A DNA stretch of 64,000 nt from Mantis religiosa (GCA_030765055.1 CM060958.1:2601063-2665062); one strand, 5' to 3'; shown: positions 9,410 through 21,705, counted from the first letter of the stretch. The notes: generated by a model from the letters alone, not told the origin. Numbers and translations: made by a program.

Positions 9410-10332
9410 GTAAGTATTGATGTTGCTTATAGAACAGAATGCAACTTGTATTGTTATATTGATCTAAAACCAAAGTTTTAAACAAATTGAATATTGCCAT
9501 AGCACCTTACAACAAAGAGTGTTAAATCTCATCGAGCCTGGCTCATTCTCAGCTGCAGGGCTGTACTCAGGATTATTCCCTGGCAGTGTGATCTAATGTA
9601 CAACCACTGTACTGGCAGGGAATAAATGCAACAACAAAAAGAATCTTATTAAATTAAAAAGACTATTCAATTTTAGCAATTTTCTTTCTATGAATCTTCA
9701 TTTACATACATTTCAAAATGGTGTGTAGTAAATATTGTAGTGTATGTTGGAAACAGTTTAATGAAGCTCCTAAGAATTCAAATTGTTTGACTTTACATTA
9801 AACTAAAATACTGCCAACTTACAGCAGGAATTACTAATTTGAAACCACTCAGTAAATTCATATACCTGCACTATTTATTGCACTGTATTGTATTTAATGG
9901 GAAATGGTTTTGTTAAAATATTTAAAAAGTATTATGTTGTTTAAGTAGAACTTGTCATATTTTAAGTAGCAAAGTATTATGTAAGTACCAAACTAATTTC
10001 AAATAAAAGCAGGCATAAAACGCTTCTATCCAGTGGAGGAGTATTTGATCTGACACCTACACATCCATTATAGTTAACACAAGTGTAAATTATGGGAGCA
10101 ATTGTCAACTGAACAAACAGAATGTCACCATAGAGGGGAAGTATGCCCCTCAGTTGGCTTTTGGACAATTCCAATAGTTTGTATTACCTATAACAGGAGT
10201 GGAGAAGCTGTTAAAAAGTGTGATAATACAACATATTGTTCACATTTTTCTGGGAACCCTTTATTAGGGTTCTCCTTGCTGGAGAAGAGGAAGTGTGGGG
10301 ACTGTGGTTGAGATATGAATGTATCTTTTAAG
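9410..10332. other. FAS intron, nothing recognised
   Basis: AT-rich sequence without tandem repeats or coding similarity that I can see. The purine-rich stretch around 10280-10310 has an in-frame stop just before exon 3. Confidence 0.5.
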
Positions 10333-10615
10333 GAATGTTCAGGCGAGGAAAGCAGCAGCCGTAACTTGGACATTGCATCACGCGAGATCACATCCCTCAA
10401 ACACTTTGTCTGCCTGTTGACTGAAAACAGTTGGAGCGTGTGTCAGAAGAGACAGAGGGAAGGTGTTCCAGCGCTTGCTGTTCATTGGTCCAACAGTGAC
10501 ACAGAAGAGTTCAGATTGCTGACTTCCCTCTCTGCGCTGGACCAGCTGCTGACAGGAGAGGGACAAGATGCTATTGTCATTGTCAAACAGCTGTTACAAG
10601 TGAGACAAACAAAAG
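10333..10615 (+). CDS. FAS-like exon 3 of window (KR C-terminal part)
   Basis: An in-frame stop at 10309-10311 rules out an earlier start; the acceptor TCTTTTAAG at 10332 gives phase 0, matching exon 2. The frame has NLDIASREITSLKHFVCLL, then directly ENSWSVCQKRQREGVPALAV and HW. In the family a segment with the catalytic Ser and Tyr lies between these blocks; here about 20 residues are absent. The exon ends AAAAG|GTACAG in phase 1, as exon 4 requires. Confidence 0.8.
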
Positions 10616-10947
10616 GTACAGTAATTTACAATGTCATACAGGTAGCTTTTATTTATATATAACCCCCTCAATCCTTTATGAAATTATTGTACCATAATTT
10701 AGAGGACTTTTGTGATGAATTTCCCCTTTACCCCTTGTTACCATAATTTCATATCCTCCAACTTTATATACTAATAATGGATAAAAGTTCCTAATATTCA
10801 TGTAGAAGGATATGAAATATTGGCAGAACCTCCCCACAACAATGTTCCAAGTTCTGGAAATGTTACATAGTCTGTAAGTACCATTTGTGGTGGAACAATT
10901 ATTTATTTAGCAGTCCTATAGATGTACCTTCTTGGTCATCATGAATA
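10616..10947. other. FAS intron, nothing recognised
   Basis: I looked here for an acyl-carrier exon (a GxDSL motif) and found none. The stretch ends at the TA target of mariner M2. Confidence 0.5.
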
Positions 10948-13900
10948 AGGTGCATTCAAAAAGAAATGAGCCATAATTACAGAAACCAGTACCTGTATGT
11001 CAGAAGTATAGGCGCTGGCAGTTGAGACACTTGTCCTAGTGTGACACAAGGCAGTGAATGGGTGTCTCATAAAAGTCCTGCGGCTGTGATGTGAGCCAGT
11101 TCCTGTATGTTAGAAGTATAGGCGCTGGCAGTTGAGACACTTGTCCTAGTGTGACACAAGGCAGTGAATGGGTGTCTCATAAAAGTCCTGCGGCTGTGAT
11201 GTGAGCCAGTTCCTGTATGTTAGAAGTATTGGCCCTGGCTGTTGAGACACTTGTCCCACTGTGACACAAGGTGGTGAATGGCTGTCCCATAAAAGTCCCG
11301 GGGCTGCTATGTGATCCAGTTCCTGTATGTTAGAAGTATTGGCCCTGGCTGTTGAGACACTTGCCCGAGTGTGACACAATGGGTGTCTCATAAAAGTCCC
11401 AAGGCTGTGATGTGAGCCAGTTCCTGTATATTAGAAGTATTGGCCCTGGCTGTTGAGACACTTGTCCCACTGTGACACAAGGTGGTGAATGGCTGTCTCA
11501 TAAAAGTCCCAGGGCTGTGATGTGAGCCAGTTCCTGTATGTTAGAAGTATTGGCCCTGGCTGTTGAGACACTTGTCCTACTGTGACACAAGGCAGTGAAT
11601 GGCTGTCTCATAAAAGTCCCGGGGCTGTGATGTGAGCCAGTTCCTGTATGTTAGAAGTATAGGCCCTGGCTGTTGAGACACTTGTCCCACTGTGACACAA
11701 GGCAGTGAATGGCTGTCTCATAAAAGTCCCGGGGCTGTGATGTGAGCCAGTTCCTGTATGTTAGAAGTATTGGCCCTGGCTGTTGAGACACTTGTCCTAC
11801 TGTGACACAAGGCAGTGAATGGCTGTCTCATAAAAGTCCCGGGGCTGTGATGTGAGCCAGTTCCTGTATGTTAGAAGTATTGGCCTGGCTGTTGAGACAC
11901 TTGCCCTAGTGTGACACAATGGGTGTCTCATAAAAGTCCCAAGGCTGTGATGTGAGCCAGTTCCTGTATGTTAGAAGTATTGGCCCTGGCTGTTGAGACA
12001 CTTGTCCTACTGTGACACAAGGCAGTGAATGGCTGTCTCATAAAAGTCCCGGGGCTGTGATGTGAGCCAGTACATGTATGTTAGAAGTATTGGCCCTGAC
12101 TGTTGAGACACTTGTCCCACTGTGACACAAGGTGGTGAATGGCTGTCCCATAAAAGTCCCGGGGCTGCTATGTGATCCAGTTCCTGTATGTTAGAAGTAT
12201 TGGCCCTGGCTGTTGAGACACTTGTCCCACTGTGACACAAGGCAGTGAATGGGTGTCTCATAAAAGTCCCGGGGCTGCTATGTGATCCAGTTCCTGTATG
12301 TTAGAAGTATTGGCCCTGGCTGTTGAGACACTTGCCCTAGTGTGACACAATGGGTGTCTCATAAAAGTCCCAAGGCTGTGATGTGAGCCAATACCTGTAT
12401 GTTAGAAGTATTGGCCCTGGCTGTTGAGACACTTGTCCCACTGTGACACAAGGTGGTGAATGGCTGTCTCATAAAAGTCCCAGGGCTGTGATGTGAGCCA
12501 GTTCCTGTATGTTAGAAGTATTGGCCCTGGCTGTTGAGACACTTGTCCCACTGTGACACAAGGCAGTGAATGTCTGTCTCATAAAAGTCCTGGGGCTGTG
12601 ATGTGAGCCAGTACATGTATGTTAGAAGTATTGGCCCTGGCTGTTGAGACACTTGTCCTACTGTGACACAAGGTGGTGAATGTCTGTCTCATAAAAGTCC
12701 TGGGGCTGTGATGTGAGCCAGTACCTGTATGTTAGAAGTATTGGCCCTGGCTGTTGAGACACTTGTCCTACTGTAACACAAGGTGGTGAATGGCTGTCTC
12801 ATAAAAGTCCCAGGGCTGTGATGTGAGCCAGTATCTGTATGTTAGAAGTATTGGCCCTGGCTGTTGAGACACTTGTCCTACTGTGACACAAGGTGGTGAA
12901 TGGCTGTCTCATAAAAGTCCTGGGGCTGTGATGTGAGCCAGTACATGTATGTTAGAAGTATTGGCCCTGGCTGTTGAGACACTTGTCCTACTGTGACACA
13001 AGGTGGTGAATGTCTGTCTCATAAAAGTCCTGGGGCTGTGATGTGAGCCAGTACATGTATGTTAGAAGTATTGGCCCTGGCTGTTGAGACACTTGTCCTA
13101 CTGTGACACAAGGTGGTGAATGTCTGTCTCATAAAAGTCCTGGGGCTGTGATGTGAGCCAGTACATGTATGTTAGAAGTATTGGGCCTGGCTGTTGAGAC
13201 ACTTGTCCTACTGTAACACAAGGTGGTGAATGGCTGTCTCATAAAAGTCCCAGGGCTGTGATGTGAGCCAGTATCTGTATGTTAGAAGTATTGGCCCTGG
13301 CTGTTGAGACACTTGTCCTACTGTGACACAAGGTGGTGAATGGCTGTCTCATAAAAGTCCCGGGGCTGTGATGTGAGCCAGTACCTCTATGTTAGAAGTA
13401 TTGGCCCTGGCTGTTGAGACACTTGTCCTACTGTGACACAAGGCAGTGAATGGGTGTCTCATAAAAGTCCTGGGGCTGTGATGTGGGCCAGTTCCTGTAT
13501 GTTAGAAGTATTGGGCCTGGCTGTTGAGACACTTGTCCTACTGTGACACAAGGCAGTGAATGGGTGTCTCATAAAAGTCCTGGGGCTGTGATGTGGGCCA
13601 GTTCCTGTATGTTAGAAGTATTGGGCCTGGCTGTTGAGACACTTGTCCTACTGTGACACAAGGCAGTGAATGGATGTCTCATAAAAGTCCTGGGGCTGTG
13701 ATGTGGGCCAATACCTGTATGTTAGAAGTTTTGGGCCTGGCTGTTGAGACACTTGTCCCACTGTGACACAAGGCAGTGAATGGGTGTCTCATAAAAGTCC
13801 TGGGACTGTGATGTGGGCCAGTTCCTGTATGTTAGAAGTATTGGCCCTGGCTGTTGAGACACTTGTCCCACTGTGACACAAGGTGGTGAATGGCTGTCTC

Positions 13901-15437
13901 ATAAAAGTCCCAGGGCTGTGATGTGAGCCAGTTCCTGTATGTTAGAAGTATTGGGCCTGGCTGTTGAGACACTTGTCCTACTGTAACACAAGGTGGTGAA
14001 TGGCTGTCTCATAAAAGTCCCAGGGCTGTGATGTGAGCCAGCACCTGTATGTTAGAAGTATTGGCCCTGGCTGTTGAGACACTTGTCCTACTGTGACACA
14101 AGGTGGTGAATGGCTGTCTCATAAAAGTCCCAGGGCTGTGATGTGAGCCAGTACCTGTATGTTAGAAGTATTGGCCCTGGCTGTTAAGACACTTGTCCTA
14201 CTGTGACACAAGGTGGTGAATGTCTGTCTCATAAAAGTCCTGGGGCTGTGATGTGAGCCAGTACATGTATGTTAGAAGTATTGGCCCTGGCTGTTGAGAC
14301 ACTTGTCCTACTGTGACACAAGGCAGTGAATGGGTGTCTCATAAAAGTCCTGGGGCTGTGATGTGGGCCAGTTCCTGTATGTTAGAAGTATTGGCCCTGG
14401 CTGTTGAGACACTTATCCCACTGTGACACAAGGTGGTGAATGGTTGTCTCATAAAAGTCCCGGGGCTGTGATGTGAGCCAGTTCCTGTATGTTAGAAGTA
14501 TTGGCCCTGGCTGTTGAGACACTTATCCCACTGTGACACAAGGTGGTGAATGGCTGTCTCATAAAAGTCCCGGGGCTGTGATGTGAGCCAGTTCCTGTAT
14601 GTTAGAAGTATTGGGCCTGGCTGTTGAGACACTTGTCCCACTGTAACACAAGGTGGTGAATGGTTGTCTCATAAAAGTCCTGGGGCTGTGATGTGAACCA
14701 GTACCTGTATGTTAGAAGTATTGGCCCTGGCTGTTGAGACACTTATCCCACTGTGACACAAGGTGGTGAATGGCTGTCTCATAAAAGTCCTGGGGCTGTG
14801 ATGTGAACCAGTACCTGTATATTAGAAGTATTGGCCCAGGCTGTTGAGACACTTGTCCTACTGTGACACAAGGTGGTGAATGGTTGTCTCATAAAAGTCC
14901 CGGGGCTGTGATGTGAGCCAGTTCCTCATGTATAGCTAGACATTGTCGTCTGAGGTGAATTGTTTGCCCCTCAGAGCCTTTTTAAGGGAACCAAAAATGG
15001 CATTATCACTGGGCAAGAGGTCTGGACTGTATGGAGGGTGGCCGAGAACCTCCCATTTGAATTTCTGCAGGAGTGCTGCGACTGTGTTGGGCACACCTTG
15101 ATGCTTGCAAGGGACATGCAGTGTTCACTGTACACTTGTGACATTCGTTGATGAATGTCTGTTCCCCGTACTCCTTCTGCTGTCATAAAACAACACCTCT
15201 TTGCTCTTCTTTTGACGCCTCCATTTCACTGTTTCAATTTAACTGGCATCGTTGGACGATTGATGCATGCTGCTGCTAGCTTTGTATAGTCACATGACGT
15301 GCACGCATGCCCTCTAGCAATGGGCTGTGAACTTCCATGCTCTGATCAGAACATTTCATTACAGACGCCACGATATTACCATCCTGTCACCAGTTTGCGC
15401 ATACCAGACTCTGGCCAATTTCTTTTTGAATGCCCCT
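10948..15437 (-). mobile_element. Mariner M2 with an internal satellite array
   Basis: The terminal inverted repeats are AGGTGCATTCAAAAAGAAAT at the left (10948) and AGGGGCATTCAAAAAGAAAT at the right (15437, minus strand). TA lies on both flanks (10946-10947, 15438-15439). Inside, on minus, are 5' sequence and a short N-terminal remnant (15437-14935), then about 36 tandem copies of the transposase 3' end (14928-10988), then the 3' terminus. Compared with M1, about 590 bp with the catalytic HDN block is deleted near 15090, so the copy cannot make transposase. It lies in the FAS intron where an acyl-carrier exon would be expected. Confidence 0.88.
10988..14928. repeat. 110-bp satellite array of about 36 units
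   Basis: The unit CCTGTATGTTAGAAGTATTG and onwards repeats every 110 bp; some units are about 102 bp through an 8-bp deletion (ACACAATGGGTGTCTC variants). Variants come in runs (GGTGGTGAAT versus GGCAGTGAAT; TTGGGCCTGG near 13500-13740), suggesting several rounds of segmental duplication. Each unit decodes on minus to the last 32 codons of the mariner transposase including its stop. Confidence 0.93.
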
Positions 15438-15439
15438 TA

Positions 15440-15756
15440 TATTTATTTAATAACATAAAAGGTACATAGTTTTATCATAATACAAAACTCTTAACATATT
15501 CAATGAAACAGAGGTGAAGCTGGTGAATATAAAGGTTCCATACTGCCAGTCAGCAAGTTAACCTCTTTGGAAAAGGCATATAGTCTTTGACCTTCAAGAA
15601 ACCTTGAAATGATATTTTAATTAACAAGCTAGATTGGTCAAGGTTTACTCATGTCCTGCTATAAGTAACAAATATAACATGAATACGAAGAAAATAAGCA
15701 AAACATTTCTATACAAGGATTATTAAAATATTTTGGCACTAAAATCACTTGCATAT
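15440..15756. other. FAS intron, nothing recognised
   Basis: AT-rich single-copy-looking sequence between mariner M2 and an LTR. Confidence 0.5.
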
Positions 15757-16189
15757 TGTGACTTTGTGGGTTCGTGAAATTAAAAGTCCAATTTCACAAA
15801 CTCAAAATGTTCTTTATTTCCACCGAATTACAGTTGGAACACTTGCCAATTACACAGAATTACGTAGCGCACACAATTATAATTTGCCAGTTCGTCTGTC
15901 ACAGGTCCACTCTACACTCAAAATTACGTACAACTCCTCTGATACACGTACACCGTCTTCCAGTCCGTTCGCTCACTCGGCGCTCCTCACGGCTGCTCGC
16001 CAAGAACTGAACTGACTTGTCCACTGCAGCCTTATATACCCCCCAGGGGCCTACTTCGGTAGGTACGGGTTTGGCACACCCGGGGTCCCGAGCCAACAGT
16101 CTCCCTCGTGTGGGCTCCTCTTTGTGGTTGACGGAGACGGTCAACAGGCCCACCCACGTGTAGGCCGTGCGTGGAGACCCATGGAGAAG

Positions 16190-16415
16190 GTTTTTAGATT
16201 CTTGTAGTTTAGGATTTAGTGAACGAAATTTTTAGTAGGTTTTGATTGATGTTTTTCATGTATGTGTATTTTTAATAGGTTTTGTTACACTTGTATAGTT
16301 TTTAGAAAGTTTTATATCTGGCTTTTGCCATGACTAGTTTTTTAAAGGGCGCTGATGACCGCCGTAGTTGAGAGCCCTTATATATATATCTCATCATCAT
16401 CATCATCATCATCGC
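16190..16415 (+). mobile_element. Non-LTR retrotransposon 3' end with (ATC)n tail
   Basis: T-rich sequence leads to GGGCGCTGATGACC ... GTTGAGAGCCC (16347-16377), a hairpin-like 3' UTR end, followed by (ATC)n at about 16389-16412. I associate this hairpin with hexapod LINE tails from memory; the assignment is tentative. Confidence 0.5.
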
Positions 16416-16433
16416 AGCATTATATAGGAAGAT

Positions 16434-16755
16434 CGCTGTTTCTGGAAGTCTTGCGGTTCAGTGAATCATCCCGACTGTTCCAGACGTCAGGGAGGGGAAA
16501 GAGATGGCTAGTGATGTTTTTCCAACCATCCTCTCGTTAGCACTGTTTCTGGAAGTCTCGCGGTTCAGTGAATCATCCCGACTGTTCCAGACGTCAGGGA
16601 GGGAAAAGAGATGGCTAGTGATGTTTTTCCAACCATCCCCTCGTTAGCGCTGTTTCTGGAAGTCTCGTGGTTCAGTGAATCATCCCGACTGTTCCAGACG
16701 TCAGGGAGGGGAAAGAGATGGCTAGTGATGTTTTTCCAACCATCCCCTCATTAGC
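16434..16755. repeat. 107-bp tandem triplication
   Basis: Three copies beginning CGCTGTTTCTGGAAGTC (or CACTG...) at 16434, 16541 and 16648, nearly identical. It lies in the LTR. No ORF spans it. Confidence 0.9.
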
Positions 16756-17079
16756 GCTACAAGATAAATGGGTAGGCGTGGCTGAATGCTTCCCGTCTGG
16801 TCCCTACCTGCCAGCTGGTCCTATCGGGAATTCCGATGTTCGGGTGACAATATTGTAACATTATAAGATGTCTATAAACATTCTTAGGAGTAAGAATTAT
16901 GATGTAAACATATTTAATTCTCTTTTATTTTGCTGTCTTGATTACAAAACTATGACAGCTGTGATTGCTTGAAGTGAAATATTTATAGAACTTGTTATAA
17001 TTTACACATATAAAAGTTGGAATAAAAGTTGATTTTGTAAATGCCAAAATTTAGGTTAGTAACTTTAAATCTAGCAAAG

Positions 17080-17600
17080 GAAAGTCACCATTCTTATGGA
17101 AATTAATTGTTCTTTCACGCCAAACATGTATAGGCCAAAGTTTGGATAGGTAGTTAGACTGAAAAATTCAATGCCAAGGCAGGGATTTAACCACATATCT
17201 CCCAGTCTCTGTCTGATTACTCTTAACCATTGAGCTACCAACACAACATAATACTCCAACTGATACGAAAATCCCAGCTATGGCACTGAAGTTTTCAATC
17301 TTTCTCTACCTATCCAATCATTCTTACACCAACTGTGTGTAGGTCAAGATTGGAAATCAACCAAAAAATTCAAAACCATTATTGAGATTTGAAACATGAA
17401 TCTTCTGATCTCTTTGCAGTTGGTCTAGCCACGTCAATAACCCAGCACTCCTCCATGGAGATATACATTATCCAATATGTACTGGAGATCAGGAAACTGT
17501 ATGCCAATTGGAGAATTTACTGTCATGTTGGCATGTTTAACCAACTGAGGTTCAAATCCCAGTTATGGCAATCAATGTTTCTGTGTGATTATACCTCTCC
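17080..17600. mobile_element. Old foldback-SINE copies
   Basis: GGAAATTAATTGTTC, GAAAAATTCAATGCC and a decayed tRNA-like head (TTAACCATTGAGCTACCA, minus) match the foldback SINE; a second damaged arm follows to about 17600. No target duplication was found. Confidence 0.65.
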
Positions 17601-17677
17601 AAATGTAGCAGTGTTTATGTTACTTTTCCTTATGGACTGTTAGGTGGTATGAGTAGTTTTGGTTGTATTATTGACAG

Positions 17678-17973
17678 AAATGCAGACATCAATGGTGACG
17701 GACCTGCTACCATCATCATTAGAGCAAGTGGCAGACTTTGGAGAACAGCTAGCAACAGCCGAGAGTAAGTCGTGGCTGGTGGAGCTTCCCTCCAGATGTC
17801 GAGGACTAGCACATACATTTAACCTGCCTGTTGTCGTCATGGTTCCTGGTACCCAGAGTTCTCCACAGCATTTCCTGAAGCCTCTTGCAAGAAAACTCAT
17901 AAACCCAACAGTTTGTGTCAAACTGCCAAGGAGCAACATCAGCATGGAAGAAGCTGCTGCCAAAATAGCGCAG
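17678..17973 (+). CDS. FAS-like exon 4 of window (linker and start of TE)
   Basis: Acceptor TTATTGACAG; one base from exon 3 plus AA gives Glu, then the frame stays open. The first 45 residues are a linker with no acyl-carrier DSL motif. LPVVVMVPGTQSSPQHFLKP is the first strand and oxyanion loop of a type I thioesterase, followed by KLINPTVCVKLPR. The exon ends at CAG|GTTGGT in phase 0. A stronger-looking donor (GTAAGC) five bases later would break the frame into exon 5. Confidence 0.75.
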
Positions 17974-18279
17974 GTTGGTAAGCTGTACTGTGTGATTTGA
18001 CTCTTAAGCAGAAAGAATGATCTCTTTCTAAATACTTTTTGAAAGTGTTTTTGCTGTTTTTAAATAATTTTTCACAATTTTACAAGCTTAATCTTAAATA
18101 CTTCAAAGGAAGTTCCACACAATAAGTGATCAAGGATAGATGTACATACATGCGCTCTGACTCAAATAGTAAAATTGAGGTATCGAGAAGTATACAGCAC
18201 TATTTAACAGAAGAGAGATAAAACCAATCAATCAAATGACAGATGTTTTATGCATATTACTAGTTATAGGCAGGATAGA

Positions 18280-18900
18280 ACTCAGCCTGGGTCCCGACAT
18301 GGAACAGATAGTCAGAATGTTGAAAGGTTATATCAGAAGAAATTACAGAGTTTAAAAAGATGGAAAAAACACTTAAAACAAGAATAAGTAAAATTATTGA
18401 GAAGATGAAAGAGACTATCAACAAAGAATAGAAGATCTTGCAAATGATAATGAAGTTAGAAAAAATGAAAGGGAATTCAACATTATCATTTTTAGCAAGA
18501 GATAGAAGATATCTTTAAGAAAAAGTTAGAGATATAGTTATATGGCAGTGAGGTGATGGGTTCTTTTAGATTTGGAAGTAGAGGAGTAGGTCCAGGGATT
18601 GTACTTGTAAAATGTTCCAATTTGAAGTTTCAATGGATGGTATTATCAAGCTCTAAAACACTGAAGGGCACAAATATATTTAAAACAAGAAGAGATGACC
18701 ATTTTATTGAAACAAATGAAAAAAGTCAGAGAAGAAGGGAGAACTTACTCTCCTTGTACCCCATTCCCTCCCAGAACAGAGGCTTAGAAAATCTTCTGTA
18801 AGTAGAGATGCTCTAAACCTTGTTATAGAGTCAGACTTAGAATTCTGCAAGGAAAATTTTATTGAAAGAATAAAAATATATCTCAGTGGGCAATACATGT
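18280..18900 (+). pseudogene. LINE ORF1 fossil
   Basis: Across stops and frameshifts the plus strand shows a coiled-coil-like Lys/Glu stretch (KIIEKMKETINK), then FRFGSRGVGPGIVLVKCSNL and SSSKTLKGTNIF. The latter resembles the RRM/C-terminal domain of LINE ORF1 proteins (VKF..., LKGTKIF). It has no downstream ORF2. Moderate confidence. Confidence 0.5.
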
Positions 18901-19040
18901 ATGTTGGTCACTACAAAACGCCTTCCATACATTTATATTTTATATAAAATATTTTTATATATTTCTACATATTTGTTTCAGATCTGTTATTGACTAACTA
19001 AGCAGAAGTAGAGTTTATATTTTCCATTTTGATTTGACAG

Positions 19041-19271
19041 GAAATCCAGAAGCTTCAGACAGACTTCACATATCATTTAGTTGGTGTATCAACTGGTGGA
19101 CTGCTGACGCTGCACATTGCCCAGTGTTTAGAGAGGAGTGGGGCAGATGTCAGTGTGATTTTGCTGGACGGAGCTCCAGAAACAATGCAACTGAAAGCCA
19201 AACAGTTGGGAGAGGGCAACTTGGCTCAGAACAAGCTCATCTCCATCTTGTTGAACATCAACGATGACAAG
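19041..19271 (+). CDS. FAS-like exon 5 of window (TE nucleophile)
   Basis: The 77-codon exon is phase 0 on both sides (TTTGACAG acceptor, AAG|GTAACA donor). It reads EIQKLQTDFTYHLVGVSTGG: GVSTG is the GxSxG nucleophile elbow. VSVILLDGAPE follows, placing Asp where animal FAS thioesterases have the triad Asp (LxDGxP). Confidence 0.85.
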
Positions 19272-19994
19272 GTAACATTTGGCTAGCAAATGTCAAATGT
19301 TTTTGGAATAAAATACTAGCAATTGTACATTTTAAGGAAACATTTGTTTCCTTCTTGAAACAAGCAATTAACTGAAGATGTAAATGGACAGATGCATGTT
19401 TATCCATAAACTTGACCAAGTTTAAGTCTTGTTTTCCAGCTTTTTGTCATCCTCAAAATATTCTACAATATAATTTGTTACTGATATGTTTCACAATTTT
19501 TGTATTGCCTCTTCAAAGTATATAAAGAAGATAACATTAAACTTAATGAGTAAGGACTTTAGTACGTGAAGCACTTAATTAATATAATTTTCAGTGAACT
19601 AGTACTCCATGCTTCACATATTGCTAATGTTTACCTAGAACACTTTAGAGACTGCAACAAAATTAGATAAAGTAAATTTCAGAGCTTCCAATGCATGGCT
19701 CGAGAGTTTCAAACATTGTTTTGAGTTATTAAATTATAGATAAGTTGTATTTATTACGCATTAGCGTACCTATATTGAGGACATGTTTCGTGAAGCTGAC
19801 TCATCTATAATTTAATAATTGTTTTGCTTCACTATGGTGTTCCAATACAATTAATGTTTTGAATGTTGTATGTGTTGATATGCAGACAGATGCTGTATTT
19901 CATGTTTCCCTTGAACATCCTGTCAGTCTCTTGAGAAAAGAAGAGATAATTTTTTGCTGAATGTTAAGCATTAGTAAGACAGATGTCAGCATTA
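19272..19994. other. FAS intron with decayed PLE termini
   Basis: Around 19575-19660 is a PLE-B-like 3' terminus (AGTGAACTAGTACTCCATGC) and at 19735-19865 a small PLE-A terminal foldback (GAGGACATGTTTCG; TGGTGTTCCAATACA). The rest is unremarkable AT-rich DNA. Confidence 0.5.
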
Positions 19995-20101
19995 TGAGGG
20001 GCAATCAAATATAAACAGACCTTTCATTCCAGAAAATTTATTCATGAAGAATAATTGAAATTAACATTTTTCTTACTTTTCTACATATTCACCCATCTTT
20101 T

Positions 20102-20455
20102 CTATACATTTGTTCCAACGGACAGGCAGTTTTTAATGCCAGTTTCAAAGAAACTATGAGGATGGGTGCGGAGCCAGTTGCGCACAAAGTTTTTCACGGC
20201 GGTTGCTCTCCACTCCAGACTGGACCTCTTTGATATGGGTGTGTAATGATGTACCCATGTAAATGATTGATTGGACACTCCCACATAGCTTATGAGAAGT
20301 TGTCGACAAATCTCAAGCATTGTGATGTGGCAATCCCCTTAAATGGTGTCTTGAACAGCTAGGATGTTTTCTGGATTGATGCTGGTGCATGGGCGGCAAG
20401 GGTGGGCAAAGTTTTCAACACGTTCACGTCCTTCATTTAACTCATGGTAGTAGTA
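20102..20455 (-). pseudogene. Mariner A transposase, middle and C-terminal pieces
   Basis: ELNEGRERVENFAHPCRP and the following block are the post-HTH region; WVHHYTPISKRSSLEWR precedes the usual catalytic region; WLRTHPHSFFETGIK is the C-terminal end. The DD34D core between them is gone, so this copy is inactive. Confidence 0.75.
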
Positions 20456-20467
20456 GCAGTAGGAGTA

Positions 20468-21705
20468 TCGGGTTGTCTCATAAATTTGTTCAATTCTTGT
20501 TACGTGATTACGACTAAGAACTCCTGAGAACACTGCATGCCCCCATTACTTTTATGTCAAAGAATCACAAACTCAACGGAAAATTTGTGCTGTTTACGGA
20601 GAAGATGCAGTGATGAATCGGGCAGGTCAAAAATGGTTTACTCGATTTCGAGCTGTAAACTTCTCTGTGAAAGACAAACCTCGTTCTGGACGACCTGTGG
20701 TTACGGATGAGGAAAGGATAAAGGACATGATTACGAACAACTCCAGAATAACAACTCGGGAGGTAGGTCAGGAGCTAAACTTATCTCATGCAACTGTAAA
20801 CAGGCATCTAAAGAAACTTGGTTATGTAAACCTTCGGGAGGTATGGGTTCCGCATGAACTGAGTGAACAAAATTTAGTTCAGCGCGTTTCCATGTGTGAC
20901 CGCATTGATAAGATGCAATGAAACTGCTCCTTTTCTGAAACAGCTGGTTACAGGAGACGAAAAGTATATTGTGTACAACAACATCCGAAAGAGAAAGTCA
21001 TGGCGTAAGAAAGGGGAACCACCACTCTCAATTCCTAAACCAGGGCTTCATCCTGAGAAGATTATGCTGTGCATTTGGTGGGACTGGAAAGGAATTATTT
21101 ATTACGAATTTCTTCCTCCTGGGCAGACCATCAATTCAGAGAAATACTGTTCTCAGTTGGATCGTCTGAAGGTTGCCCTAGAAGAGAAAAGGCTAGAATT
21201 AGCATCTAATGGTGGAGTCGTCTTTCATCAAGACAATGCCAAACCACACACTTCTATGGTAACTCGTCAGAAATTACGGGATTTTGACTGGGATGTGTTA
21301 CTTCACCTGCTTTATTCTCCAGACATTGCCCCATCCGACTATCATTTATTCTGATCCCTGCAAAACTTCCTTAATGGCAAACGCCTTACTTCCTTGGATG
21401 ATTGCAGACTCGCCGTAGAAGAGTTCGTCAACCAGAAAACTGCAAGATTTTGGAAATATGGAATTGATAAGCTTCCTGAGAAATGGAGATATGTTATTGA
21501 TAATAATGGTGCATACTGCTCAAAATAAAGTTTGTTTTGAAAAGTTTGTTGCCTTGTTTACTTTCGATGATCTTGCGTATGTAAACAGATTACCCCTAGA
21601 TAATCAGGCAACTTCGTTGCTGTAGTTGTGATACGGGCATACAGTGCAGGCATTCTTTGTCATAAACACGTAACAAGAATCGAACGAATTTATGAAACAA
21701 ACCAA
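20468..21705 (+). mobile_element. Mariner B (1.24 kb, near full length)
   Basis: Inverted ends TCGGGTTGTCTCATAAATTT (20468) and, on minus, TTGGTTTGTTTCATAAATTC (21705) extend as imperfect repeats for about 80 bp. TA flanks both sides. The length is typical of mariners. It was inserted next to the 3' end of LINE-2w. Confidence 0.88.
20546..21527 (+). pseudogene. Mariner B transposase (one frameshift, one stop)
   Basis: The frame opens about 20546 (YVKESQTQRKICAVYG), then KDKPRSGRPVVTDEERIK and an HTH (ITTREVGQELNLSHATVNRH). A frameshift occurs near 20920. The next frame has VTGDEKYIVYNN (first Asp), HQDNAKPH (second) and YSPDIAPSDYHLF (third, 34 residues later: DD34D). TGA at 21352-21354 interrupts it; the tail LPEKWRYVIDNNG follows. 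DNA-binding and catalytic residues are otherwise intact. Confidence 0.9.

Larger units (their letters stand above)
15757..16860 (-). mobile_element. Solo LTR with a LINE tail and a triplicated segment inside
   Basis: On minus it starts TGTTACAATATTG (16860) and ends ACAAAGTCACA (15757), the TGTYAC...GTCACA ends of the Gypsy-type LTRs in this window. Flanks ATAT/TTAT are a near-match target duplication. It contains a LINE 3' end (about 16190-16415) and a 107-bp triplication. No internal coding region remains. Confidence 0.6.

Noticed and set aside
11146..12261. 81- and 84-codon minus frames in the satellite
   Set aside because: They cross unit boundaries; the 110-bp period shifts frame each unit, and each unit has its own transposase stop.
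10988..14928. CRISPR array
   Set aside because: Units are contiguous 110-bp repeats without unique spacers, in a eukaryotic intron.
16347..16377. Hammerhead at CTGATGA in the LINE tail
   Set aside because: CTGATGA occurs, but no GAA plus palindrome follows; it belongs to a LINE 3' hairpin.
10616..17677. Acyl-carrier exon of the FAS-like gene
   Set aside because: No frame with a GxDSL-type motif and phase 1 on both sides was found; I report its absence instead.
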